Of a stretch of DNA of 42,221 nt, positions 7,691 to 15,066 are shown piece after piece. The translations under genes and the position numbers were made by a program. The DNA is taken from positions 1-42,221 of the forward strand of contig NZ_JAQBOI010000191.1 in assembly GCF_028288105.1 (NCBI RefSeq), read 5' to 3'. Positions within the stretch are counted from its first letter, which is position 1. Each line of letters starts with the position of its first letter. The stretch comes from Mucilaginibacter sp. (GTDB taxonomy: Bacteria; Bacteroidota; Bacteroidia; Sphingobacteriales; Sphingobacteriaceae). The notes beneath the pieces were generated by a model. That model was not told the DNA's origin and made no database searches. It saw only the letters and a program-made list of their open reading frames with translations.

Positions 7691-9229
7691 ATGATGGCCA
7701 GCTTTAAATTATTCGATCTTACCCAAAAAGTTAATTACAAAACCGAAGTTTTAGCCGGCCTTACCGTTGCTATGACAATGATGCCCGAATCATTGTCGTT
7801 CGCCATTTTAGCCGGGTTTCCGCCATTGGTGGGTTTATATGCTGCATTTATAATGGGGCTTGTTACATCAATATTTGGTGGCAGGCCGGGTTTAATATCT
7901 GGTGGGGCAGGTGCTACCGTTGTGGTGTTAATTGCCCTCATGAAAACAAGCGGTATCGAATATGTTTTTGCCGCGGTGGCGCTGGCCGGTATTATTCAAA
8001 TTGTAATAGGTTTATTTAAACTGGGGAAGTTGATACGCCTTGTACCACAGCCCGTAATGTATGGTTTTGTAAATGGCCTGGCTGTGATAATTTTTATAGC
8101 CCAGCTACAGCAGTTTAAAACAGTAGTTAACGGGCACGAAACATGGCTTACCGGTACACCACTGCTAATAATGGGCGGGTTGGTTACCTTAACTATAGCT
8201 ATTGTTATACTTTTCCCTAAAATAACCAAAGCCGTTCCGCCTTCGCTGGTAGCCATAATTGTTGTATTTGCAATTGTACTGGGTTTTGGCATTCACACTA
8301 AAACCGTAAACGATATAGCATCGGTTAGCGGGGGCTTCCCGCCGTTTCATATACCACGGGTGCCGCTTAATCTGCACACGCTAAACATTATCTTTCCGTA
8401 TGCTTTAATTATGGCCGCGGTAGGTTTAACAGAAGGTTTGCTTACGTTAAACCTGGTTGATGAAATAACCGCCACAAAAGGTAATGGCAACCGGGAATGT
8501 ATTGCGCAGGGAAGTGCCAACATCCTCAACGGTTTTTTCTTTGGCATGGGTGGCTGCCCCATGATAGCGCAAACATTAGTGAATTTATCGGCAGGTTCAA
8601 GGGCAAGGCTATCCGGTATTATTGCATCCCTAACTATTTTAATGATCATACTTTTTGGCGCCCCGGTTATTGGCCGCCTGCCAATGGCCGCGCTAACAGG
8701 GGTAATGATCATGGTGGCATTTGGAACATTTGAATGGATCAGTTTCAGAATCTTTAACAAGATGCCTAAGCAGGATGTGTTTGTAGGGATAGTGGTTGCT
8801 GTTATAACCATATTGCTGCATAACCTGGCATTGGCTGTTTTAATTGGTGTAATAATATCTGCCCTGGTTTTTGCCTGGGAGAGTGCTAAGCGCATAAGGG
8901 CCCGTAAGTATATAGATGATAATGGCGTTAAACACTATGAAATATATGGCCCGCTGTTTTTTGGATCAGTAACTGCTTTTACCGAAAAGTTTGACGTTGA
9001 TGCCGACCCGAAAGAAGTTATTATTGATTTTAAAGATAGCCGGATAGCTGACATGTCTGGCATCGAGGCGCTGAATAAACTAACCGATCGGTATCGCAAA
9101 GCAGGAAAAAAGCTCCAGCTAAAACACCTGAGTAAAGATTGTATAGTACTTTTAAAAAATGCCGCTGATGTTATAGACGTGAATATTTTGGAAGACCCAT
9201 GCTACCGCGTTGCAACCGAAAAAGGTTAA
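7691..9229 (+). CDS. SulP (SLC26-type) inorganic anion transporter with STAS domain
   Basis: A 512-residue inner-membrane anion transporter or symporter for sulfate, bicarbonate or a related anion. The N-terminal half carries the SulP signature (AGLTVAMTMMPESLSFAILAGFPPLVGLYAAF) as the first membrane segments, followed by many hydrophobic helices to about residue 400. The C-terminal ~100 residues form a STAS domain (VIIDFKDSRIADMSGIEALNKL). The start is ATG ATG at 7691/7694. It precedes a SAM-I riboswitch, peroxiredoxin and tRNA-Cys, which makes sulfate an attractive substrate, but SulP proteins of Bacteroidota are often bicarbonate carriers, so this stays open. Confidence 0.93.
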   Translation: MMASFKLFDLTQKVNYKTEVLAGLTVAMTMMPESLSFAILAGFPPLVGLYAAFIMGLVTSIFGGRPGLISGGAGATVVVLIALMKTSGIEYVFAAVALAGIIQIVIGLFKLGKLIRLVPQPVMYGFVNGLAVIIFIAQLQQFKTVVNGHETWLTGTPLLIMGGLVTLTIAIVILFPKITKAVPPSLVAIIVVFAIVLGFGIHTKTVNDIASVSGGFPPFHIPRVPLNLHTLNIIFPYALIMAAVGLTEGLLTLNLVDEITATKGNGNRECIAQGSANILNGFFFGMGGCPMIAQTLVNLSAGSRARLSGIIASLTILMIILFGAPVIGRLPMAALTGVMIMVAFGTFEWISFRIFNKMPKQDVFVGIVVAVITILLHNLALAVLIGVIISALVFAWESAKRIRARKYIDDNGVKHYEIYGPLFFGSVTAFTEKFDVDADPKEVIIDFKDSRIADMSGIEALNKLTDRYRKAGKKLQLKHLSKDCIVLLKNAADVIDVNILEDPCYRVATEKG

Positions 9230-9319
9230 TTGAATGTAATTTTTGTAGATGAATACAGTTAATTATCGTTTTCAATTATAAATAAATATAAAGTCTATAG
9301 GAATTATAGAATTTATATC

Positions 9320-9327
9320 TACTTTTG
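9320..9327 (+). promoter_or_regulatory. -7 element TACTTTTG before the SAM riboswitch
   Basis: An exact TAnnTTTG match 24 nt before the first stem of the SAM-I aptamer, so transcription would begin around 9332 and include the whole aptamer. No good -33 TTTG is visible. A weaker TAGATTTTG-like site downstream of the aptamer (about 9537-9545) could give a second, riboswitch-free transcript. Confidence 0.55.
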
Positions 9328-9351
9328 TTTCATAATCGTTCTTTAAATATA

Positions 9352-9465
9352 CTTATCCAGAAAGACAGAGGGAAAGGCCCTATGATGTCTTAGCAACCTG
9401 TATTAGCTTTATAAGCTTGTGTAAGGTGCTAATTCCTGCTTCGCTACACAGTGGAGACAGATAAG
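9352..9465 (+). ncRNA. SAM-I (S-box) riboswitch aptamer
   Basis: A cis-acting RNA that binds S-adenosylmethionine, usually shutting off sulfur/methionine genes when SAM is plentiful. Visible parts: P1 from CTTATC (9352-9357) with GATAAG (9460-9465); P2 AGAC/GTCT (9363-9366/9387-9390); the conserved core cagAGGGAaagGCCCtatGAtG, then GCAACC at 9393-9398; a P3 hairpin around AGCTTtatAAGCT; the conserved AAGGTGCtAAttCCtGC; and a P4 stem CCTG/CAGTGG. The only gene downstream on this strand before 10.3 kb is a 1-Cys peroxiredoxin, an unusual S-box target. The expression platform is not certain; see the separate finding on 9459-9531. Confidence 0.93.
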
Positions 9466-9479
9466 CTGATTTAAAAGAA

Positions 9480-9531
9480 AAGAGTGTTTCTAAAACATTT
9501 CTCTTACCTCGCTTGATATCTTAATTTTTTT
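9480..9531 (+). promoter_or_regulatory. Candidate riboswitch expression platform
   Basis: A hairpin of AAGAG-TGTTT (9480-9489) with AAACA-TTT-CTCTT (9493-9505) is nested in a possible longer stem joining the P1 3' arm (AGATAAGC, 9459-9466) to GCTTGATATCT (9511-9521), which is followed by seven T's at 9525-9531. This has the form of an intrinsic terminator competing with P1. The pairing is imperfect and was assessed only by eye. Confidence 0.35.
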
Positions 9532-9604
9532 CCGGATAGATTTTGAAATTATATTAGCATAGCTTTATAGCTATTAACAATATTTAACCTTAAAATATAC
9601 AATC

Positions 9605-10240
9605 ATGAGTTTACGAATCGGCGACGACGCCCCAAACTTTAAAGCACAAACATCGCAAGGCGAGATTGATTTTTACGAATACCTTGGCGATAGCTGGGGC
9701 GTGCTATTTTCGCACCCGGCAGATTACACCCCCGTTTGCACTACCGAATTGGGAAAAACGGCATCGTTAAAAGATGAGTTTGACAAACGTAATGTAAAGG
9801 TGATAGCCCTTAGTACAGATAATGTAGAATCGCATAAAGGCTGGATAAACGACATTAACGAAACCCAGGGCGTTGAAGTTAACTTCCCTATAATTGGCGA
9901 CGAAAGCCGCGAGATCTCACTGGCTTATGATATGATCCATCCTAATGCATCGTTAACTGCAACAGTACGCTCGTTGTTCGTCATCGGCCCCGATAAAAAA
10001 ATAAAGCTGATCATCAGCTACCCGGCATCAACAGGAAGAAATTTCCAGGAGATATTGAGGGTGATAGATTCGTTACAGCTAACCGCTTACCACAGTGTTG
10101 CCACCCCGGCCGATTGGAAAGACGGCGAAGATGTAGTGGTACTGCCATCAATTAAATCAGAAGATATCCCTGCAAAATTCCCTAAAGGGTTTACCGAGGT
10201 AAGGTCTTACTTAAGAACTACACCACAGCCTAATAAATAA
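9605..10240 (+). CDS. 1-Cys peroxiredoxin (Prx6 subfamily)
   Basis: Reduces peroxides using the peroxidatic cysteine; cytoplasmic. The 211-residue length and the motif HPADYTPVCTTELG put it in Prx6, with catalytic Cys45 and the active-site Thr42/Pro43. No resolving cysteine is visible elsewhere, so an outside thiol is needed. It is preceded by a 375-bp leader (9230-9604) that holds the SAM-I riboswitch, a candidate terminator platform and a small ATAGCT-ttat-AGCTAT hairpin (9559-9574). tRNA-Cys follows 12 bp after the stop, and a thioredoxin-fold gene lies beyond the next terminator. SAM-controlled peroxiredoxin expression is inferred from position. Confidence 0.95.
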   Translation: MSLRIGDDAPNFKAQTSQGEIDFYEYLGDSWGVLFSHPADYTPVCTTELGKTASLKDEFDKRNVKVIALSTDNVESHKGWINDINETQGVEVNFPIIGDESREISLAYDMIHPNASLTATVRSLFVIGPDKKIKLIISYPASTGRNFQEILRVIDSLQLTAYHSVATPADWKDGEDVVVLPSIKSEDIPAKFPKGFTEVRSYLRTTPQPNK

Positions 10241-10247
10241 GGCTGTG
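10224..10247 (+). repeat. Hairpin spanning the peroxiredoxin stop codon
   Basis: Perfect 7-bp arms CACAGCC (10224-10230) and GGCTGTG (10241-10247) enclose a 10-nt A/T loop that contains the TAA stop. There is no T-tract after it, so it looks more like an RNA processing or stability element than a terminator, 5 nt before tRNA-Cys. Confidence 0.5.
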
Positions 10248-10252
10248 TATAA

Positions 10253-10323
10253 AGTCGCGTGGCCGAGAGGATAGGTGAGGGTCTGCAAAACCTTTGACGG
10301 TAGTTCGAATCTACCCGCGACGT
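10253..10323 (+). tRNA. tRNA-Cys (GCA)
   Basis: A 71-nt cloverleaf. The anticodon loop CTGCAAA has anticodon GCA; the anticodon stem is AGGGT/ACCTT, the D stem GCC/GGT, and the T arm GGTAG-TTCGAAT-CTACC. The discriminator base is T (10323), the known identity base for tRNA-Cys. Acceptor pairs 2-7 are GTCGCG/CGCGAC; position 1 (A) and 72 (G) do not pair. CCA is not encoded. It lies 12 bp after the peroxiredoxin stop with no promoter-like element between, so it probably shares that transcript. Confidence 0.93.
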
Positions 10324-10354
10324 CAAAAACTGACTGACTAATAACTGAAAACTG

Positions 10355-10382
10355 CGACGGGTGAAAGCCTGTCGTTTTTTTT
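10355..10382 (+). terminator. Intrinsic terminator after tRNA-Cys
   Basis: CGACGGG (10355-10361) pairs with CCTGTCG (10368-10374), including one G-T pair, around a 6-nt loop, followed by eight T's. It is the first convincing T-tract terminator downstream of the peroxiredoxin and tRNA-Cys. Confidence 0.9.
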
Positions 10383-10460
10383 GTGACCAATTTTTTGACA
10401 TGTATTACCGCTTGGACGTTACAATTATTGTTGTTAGATTGCATAACTAAAAAATTAGTT

Positions 10461-11891
10461 ATGGTATTTTGCTACAATGCGCCTAAGTTAAAATTGCTGT
10501 TTTTGATTTGCCTGGTTTGCTGCATAAATAAAGGATTTTGCAAAGCAAAGGTGAGTGTGGAATTTATTACACCGGGCCCCGCGCAATTGGTTGAGGTAGA
10601 TATGCCGATAGGCAATGATTTTAGTTTTGATAACCCTACCTATTATACCGTTGCAAATGGCAAATTTAACTTTGAAGTTTATGTAACCAGGGCAACACTT
10701 TTACAAATAAAAACCAGTTTTAAAAGGATATTTTTGGTAGTTGGCCCTGCCGATAATATCAAAATTAAAATATTACAAACGTTTGATAAGTATAAAGTTT
10801 TAAGTTTTGAAGGGGCAAATGCCGACGGTCAATATTGGTATAACGTTTATAATGACCAGCCGCTTGCCAATCGTATCGGTCATACGGAACTGTTCGCTGC
10901 CTTATCTGCAGAAAGCAAGGACATCGGCCTTGAAAAGTTGGGAAAATTTGTTGGTAGGCAAACCCGGCCGCTTACCGCATTATATAAGCAAGGCAAAATA
11001 AACAGACAATTTTATACGATTGTAAAAAACGAGATAAGAGCCATGCACGCCATATTTGCAATTGAGCGTATCAAGAACCTGCAGAACAAAATATCAGATA
11101 GGAACGACATACAAAAATATCAGGTTATGGTAAACGCCCTATTGGCTTTTGCAGGCCCAAATAATGTAGAGAATGTGCATGGCATGTTCAGCCAAAGCTT
11201 TTTGAAGGATTACTATGATACGCTTGCTAAAAGTAAAGGGAAAGAAACTTCGCGGGAATGGGGCCCATACTATGCTTATACTTTAGCGCCTGATAGCATA
11301 CAGATGCACTTGCTTGGAAGTACACTTGTATTTGCAAAAATGGTTGGCACAAGTGAGTTTGATTCTAAAAAAGCATACGGTTTATATAAAAAGGAATTTC
11401 CACCCAATGCTTATACCAATTTTTTAGATACTGTTAATTCAAAAAAGCAGCTAAATAAACCAACGGGTAAAATCAGGTTAGATACCGCAACCAATTACAA
11501 AACGTTTGCCGATGTGCAGCGGCATTACAATGGGCGGGCAGTTTATATCGACTTGTGGGCATCATGGTGCATGCCTTGCCGCGGAGAGTTTCCGCATTAC
11601 AAAAGTTTATGGCCTATATTCAGAAAAAAGAACATTACCCCTGTATATATTTCAATTGACCGCCCAGCTGCAAAAAAGGTGTGGCAAACACTCATCAATT
11701 TTAATCATTTGGAGGGGGACCATATTTTAGTGAATAAAAGTTTAATGAAGGATATCGCAGCAACCATTTATAAAAATGGGGATGTTTCCATCCCAAGGTA
11801 TATCCTTATTGATAAAAACGGGCGGGTGATCAGCTGGGATGCGCCCCGGCCAAGCGACTCCGGAATATTACAAATGCTTGCTAAAATGTAA
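10461..11891 (+). CDS. TlpA-like thioredoxin-domain protein (exported)
   Basis: A 476-residue envelope protein with an N-terminal hydrophobic export signal (about residues 8-27). A long central part is without recognisable catalytic motifs, and a C-terminal thioredoxin/AhpC-TSA domain starts near residue 335. The redox motif is WCMPC with Cys370 and Cys373 in YIDLWASWCMPCRGEFP. This is the typical Bacteroidota TlpA-type disulfide reductase with a large N-terminal domain. The ATG at 10461 is chosen because it starts the signal sequence and lies downstream of the tRNA terminator; an upstream in-frame GTG overlaps that terminator. Two Cys pairs near the signal could also form a lipobox, but not a canonical one. 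Confidence 0.87.
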   Translation: MVFCYNAPKLKLLFLICLVCCINKGFCKAKVSVEFITPGPAQLVEVDMPIGNDFSFDNPTYYTVANGKFNFEVYVTRATLLQIKTSFKRIFLVVGPADNIKIKILQTFDKYKVLSFEGANADGQYWYNVYNDQPLANRIGHTELFAALSAESKDIGLEKLGKFVGRQTRPLTALYKQGKINRQFYTIVKNEIRAMHAIFAIERIKNLQNKISDRNDIQKYQVMVNALLAFAGPNNVENVHGMFSQSFLKDYYDTLAKSKGKETSREWGPYYAYTLAPDSIQMHLLGSTLVFAKMVGTSEFDSKKAYGLYKKEFPPNAYTNFLDTVNSKKQLNKPTGKIRLDTATNYKTFADVQRHYNGRAVYIDLWASWCMPCRGEFPHYKSLWPIFRKKNITPVYISIDRPAAKKVWQTLINFNHLEGDHILVNKSLMKDIAATIYKNGDVSIPRYILIDKNGRVISWDAPRPSDSGILQMLAKM

Positions 11892-11955
11892 AATTGTGCG
11901 TTTGTATAGTAGAGGTTAAAACACTATCGCTCATAATTTGCTTGTATATTTACAT

Positions 11956-12891
11956 ATGAGCAACGCAACCAACTCCAACTGGCCAAAACTGGATTACCAT
12001 TACCTGAAAGATACCATTGCCACGGTACACATGTGGACACAGATGATCGGTAAGGTGCGCCTCAAAAAAATGCCCTGGATAAATCACTCCTGGCAGGTTA
12101 CCTTGTATGTAAGTGCAACCGGGTTAACCACCGGCAGCGTTCCATACAATCGTGGTGTTTTCCAGATCGATCTTGATTTTATAAACCATCAGTTACATAT
12201 TACCACCAGCACAGGCGAAAAGGTCACGTCGGCTTTAGGTGCCGAAACCATAGCGGCTTTTTATACAGAGTTACTTGATAATTTAAGGGCAGCCAGGGTA
12301 GATGTAGAGATTTATGCCGTGCCTAACGAAGTTGATCCGGCCATACCTTTTGAAGAAAATACTACGCCCTGTACTTATAACGCCGATGCAATGCATACCA
12401 TTTGGCAGGCGCTAATTAGGATCCATAATGTATTTACAGATTTTAGGGCTGGCTTTTTAGGTAAGTGCAGCCCGGTACATTTCTTTTGGGGCGCGTTTGA
12501 TCTGGCGGTTACCCGTTTCAGTGGCAGGCTGGCGCCAAAGCATCCCGGCGGTGCGCCAAATATACCTATAGAAGTAATGCAGGAAGCCTACTCGCACGAG
12601 GTTAGTTCATGCGGTTTTTGGCCGGGCAGCGAAGCCTTTCCGCAGCCAGCGTTTTATTCCTACTGTTACCCCACACCCGATGATTATGGCAAACAGCAGG
12701 TAAGCCCGCCCGAAGCATTTTACAGCAAGGAAATGGGCGAGTATTTTTTAACGTACGAAGTTGTTCAGCAGTCAGCTGACCCGGAAGGGGTTTTAATGCA
12801 ATTTTTGCAATCTACCTATGATGCCGCCGCGAAAACGGGCAATTGGGATAAGGGTTTAGAAAGTGATCTGCAAGGGTTGAAGGAATCCTAA
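11956..12891 (+). CDS. DUF5996 family protein
   Basis: A 311-residue soluble protein of the DUF5996 family, function unknown. It shows the family features from memory: an N-terminal segment after HMWTQMIGKVRL, the SWQVTLYVSATGLTTGSVPY block, the SPVHFFWGAFDLAVTRFSG block, and the HEVSSCGFWPGS motif. No signal peptide or membrane helix is seen. The ATG at 11956 is preceded within 4 nt by TATATTTA (11945-11952), a -7-like element, so the mRNA may be leaderless. It is a single-gene unit between the thioredoxin gene and the repeat protein. No function is assigned. Confidence 0.88.
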   Translation: MSNATNSNWPKLDYHYLKDTIATVHMWTQMIGKVRLKKMPWINHSWQVTLYVSATGLTTGSVPYNRGVFQIDLDFINHQLHITTSTGEKVTSALGAETIAAFYTELLDNLRAARVDVEIYAVPNEVDPAIPFEENTTPCTYNADAMHTIWQALIRIHNVFTDFRAGFLGKCSPVHFFWGAFDLAVTRFSGRLAPKHPGGAPNIPIEVMQEAYSHEVSSCGFWPGSEAFPQPAFYSYCYPTPDDYGKQQVSPPEAFYSKEMGEYFLTYEVVQQSADPEGVLMQFLQSTYDAAAKTGNWDKGLESDLQGLKES

Positions 12892-13066
12892 AGTGTAGTT
12901 GCCCGGCTCTATTCAGAAATAACACTTTACTTTCCACCCAATTGGCAATAATAATTGATCTGTTTTTTATAAAAAGCACATTTTAAGTGAAATAATAGTT
13001 TAGAAGTGCAATAAACCATAGCAGCAAAGGAGGTGTCAAAGAAAGCAGAATCTAAACCATTCGCAT

Positions 13067-13939
13067 ATGAAAATTCTGAACCTTCAAATAAAAAAGCTGT
13101 TACTTACCGCTTCGCTGATATTTGTCACTTTCTTAGGGCATAGTCAAAACATCACCTACACGAAAGATTCCTCCGGAAATATAGTTGGAGAGGACAAACA
13201 CGGATTTAAAAAGATTTATAAAAAGGATGTTTCCGGCAATACAATTGTAGAAGATGAAAGGGGGCGATACATCACTACCCTTACTAAAGATTTTTTTGGA
13301 AATGATGTGGAAGAATATGGCGACGGGCGAAAAAGGGTTTACGAAAAGAACATATTTGGCGATACGATTATAAAGGATGAGCGTGGAACAACTATCGCGA
13401 CTATTAAAACGGATATTTTTGGAAGTGATATAGTAACATATGCCGGGGGAAGAAAAAGGATCTATAAAAAAAATATCTTCGGCGATAAGGTTGTAGAAGA
13501 TGAATCAGGAAAAACTATAGTTACCTATAAAAAAGATATTTTTGGAAACGATGTTGAAGAATATGGCAATGGAAAAAAAAGAGTTTATGGAAAGGATATT
13601 TTTGGAAATGCAGTTGTAAAGGACGAATCAGGAAAGACTATAGTCACGTATAAAAAAGACATTTTTGGAAACGATGTTGAAGAGTACGGCAACGGAAAAA
13701 AAAGGGTTTATGGGAAGGACATCTTTGGCGATACGTTTGTAAAGGACGAAAACGGCGCAACTATCGCGACCATTAAGAAGGATATTTTTGGGAATTATGT
13801 AGAGACAGATGCCAAAGGAAGAAAAAGGATCTATAAAAAAGATATCCTGGGGAATACAGTTGTAGAAGATGAATCAGGAAAAACGATCGCCACCTATAAG
13901 AAAGATATTTTTGGGGATATCATTTTTGAAGACCATTGA
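13067..13939 (+). CDS. Secreted tandem-repeat protein (KDIFGN repeats)
   Basis: A 290-residue protein with a signal peptide (LLLTASLIFVTFLGHSQ) followed almost entirely by repeats. The unit is a pair of half-repeats of 21 and 20 residues, each built around K-D/N-I-F-G-N/D, giving a 41-residue (123-bp) period; about 13 half-units are visible, ending at residue 290. Alternate half-units carry VVKDESGKTIVTYK and DVEEYGNGKKRVY. The predicted fold is a string of short beta-hairpins, perhaps a solenoid. I do not recognise a family. The gene is more A/T-rich than its neighbours, and a ggaggtg sequence lies about 38 nt before the ATG, too far for a normal ribosome site. Confidence 0.75.
   Translation: MKILNLQIKKLLLTASLIFVTFLGHSQNITYTKDSSGNIVGEDKHGFKKIYKKDVSGNTIVEDERGRYITTLTKDFFGNDVEEYGDGRKRVYEKNIFGDTIIKDERGTTIATIKTDIFGSDIVTYAGGRKRIYKKNIFGDKVVEDESGKTIVTYKKDIFGNDVEEYGNGKKRVYGKDIFGNAVVKDESGKTIVTYKKDIFGNDVEEYGNGKKRVYGKDIFGDTFVKDENGATIATIKKDIFGNYVETDAKGRKRIYKKDILGNTVVEDESGKTIATYKKDIFGDIIFEDH
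13500..13750 (+). repeat. 123-bp tandem DNA repeat inside the repeat gene
   Basis: Two copies of a 123-bp unit, beginning at GATGAATCAGGAAAA (13500) and GACGAATCAGGAAAG (13623), differ mainly at third codon positions. This points to recent internal duplication with purifying pressure on the protein. Confidence 0.8.
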
Positions 13940-13974
13940 TCTAAGGCATCCCCGCAGGGTAACGGCGAGAGATA

Positions 13975-14628
13975 TTACAAAGAAAAAGTCCTCTCTTTTG
14001 GCGACGTTTTAGGCGAAGCCACCTTTTGTACGCACCAGGTAGTCATGCATCTTAAATTTTGAACATTGGTAGTTTTTATCGGCTCAAAAAGTTCGCCGCC
14101 TAATACCGAGGTATATTCCATTAATATTTGTTCGTTCACCAGGAAACGTTCAGAGCCATCGGGCAGGGCGTAGCGGCTATTACCCAGTGGAGTAACCAGG
14201 TTTTCAATGCCAATGTCTGATGCCAGGCGGGCAAACAGATAGCCGCCGGGCTTTAATACGCGCCACATAGATCGCAGCATAGCATCAAAGTGGTTACTGT
14301 CATTAGCGAAATGCAATACCGCGCTGCAAATAGCAAGGTCGAATGTTTCATCATTAAAAGGCAGGTTCTCTGCTTTGCATACAGTGAAATTTTCTGACCG
14401 GTTATCCTGTGTTAATGTCTTTGCAAGCGATTTTACCTGTGCAATAGCATCCGGATTTGGATCTATGCCGTAAACGTCATGATCGTTTTGCAGAAAATAT
14501 ATCAAATTACGCCCGCCGCCACAGCCAACGTCGAGTACTTTTTTGCATCCGTTAAAGCGGCCTTTCAGTAATTGGTCAAACAGGTAAATATCAATATTAC
14601 CGTAAAGCTGTTGCAAGTTATTTGTCAT
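13975..14628 (-). CDS. Class I SAM-dependent methyltransferase
   Basis: A 217-residue Rossmann-fold methyltransferase. Motif I is LDVGCGGGRNL (residues 32-42), the acidic end of beta2 is GIDPNPDA, the post-I region FTVCKAENLPF contains the substrate-near acidic position, and motif IV is FDLAICSAVLHF, followed by the RVLKPGGYL post-motif. It resembles the Methyltransf_11 group with small-molecule or unknown substrates. The C-terminal tail (KTSPKERTFSL) looks unstructured. Its start lies just inside the REPIN-like element, and it is not clearly linked to the RidA gene beyond it. Confidence 0.9.
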   Translation of the reverse strand: MTNNLQQLYGNIDIYLFDQLLKGRFNGCKKVLDVGCGGGRNLIYFLQNDHDVYGIDPNPDAIAQVKSLAKTLTQDNRSENFTVCKAENLPFNDETFDLAICSAVLHFANDSNHFDAMLRSMWRVLKPGGYLFARLASDIGIENLVTPLGNSRYALPDGSERFLVNEQILMEYTSVLGGELFEPIKTTNVQNLRCMTTWCVQKVASPKTSPKERTFSL

Positions 14629-14655
14629 GTGCTATTATATGATTATGGGGTAAGG

Positions 14656-14750
14656 TAAGCCTCACCCCAACCCTCTCCAATGGAGAGGGAGCTTAAATGT
14701 ATGATCCTCACCTAGTCCTCTCCTTTGGAGAGGATTAGGTGAGGCTTATT
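14656..14750. repeat. REPIN-like doublet of inverted palindromes
   Basis: Copy A (about 14656-14690, + strand) and copy B (about 14706-14750, - strand) share the start TAAGCCTCACC and a CCTCTCCA-TGGAGAGG palindrome. Copy B also makes an 18-bp hairpin (14706-14723 with 14727-14744, one G-T pair, 3-nt loop) starting right after the RidA stop. Two inverted palindromes separated by about 15 nt is the REPIN layout. The family is inferred from shape and from the common CCTCTCC...GGAGAGG intergenic repeats of Bacteroidota genomes. Confidence 0.7.
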
Positions 14751-15066
14751 TCTTTTTAGCGATCACCGCTGTTGCCTCTATCTCTATTAAAATATCATCT
14801 CTAAAAAGGTTACTTACCTCAACAAGCGTACTTGCAGGCGGTGTTTTAGTGTTAATGTATTTGTCTCTTACATCGCGCACCTGCTGTATTTTTGAAACAT
14901 CTTTTAAATAGTACGTTAGTTTTACAACATTGTTCATGTTGCCGCCCGCGTCCTCAATAATACGTTTAATGTTGGCGAAAACCTGTTCGGTTTGTTTAAC
15001 TATATCACCCTTACCAATCAAATCGCCGCTTTCATTTAAAGCTACCTGCCCTGATAGGATGATCAT
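14746..15066 (-). CDS. RidA-like protein, N-terminally short
   Basis: RidA/YjgF proteins normally deaminate reactive enamine/imine intermediates. This 106-residue form has the SGQVAL block, the long central helix region (QTEQVFANIKRIIEDAGG) and the C-terminal VEVSNLFRDDILIEIEATAV. It starts at ILSGQ, so the first ~20 residues (with the usual Tyr17 region) are missing, and the catalytic Arg of the PAR-S segment is replaced (PPAST). Both point to a non-deaminase Rid subfamily member or a decaying gene. The start could instead be an upstream TTG at 15081. The REPIN hairpin begins right after the stop. Confidence 0.65.
   Translation of the reverse strand: MIILSGQVALNESGDLIGKGDIVKQTEQVFANIKRIIEDAGGNMNNVVKLTYYLKDVSKIQQVRDVRDKYINTKTPPASTLVEVSNLFRDDILIEIEATAVIAKKK

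Noticed and set aside
13029..13140. GTG-started frame overlapping the start of the repeat protein after a ggaggtg sequence
   Set aside because: It ends after about 37 codons in a different frame from the clear signal peptide, and the purine-rich sequence is part of the start itself, so it is most likely chance.
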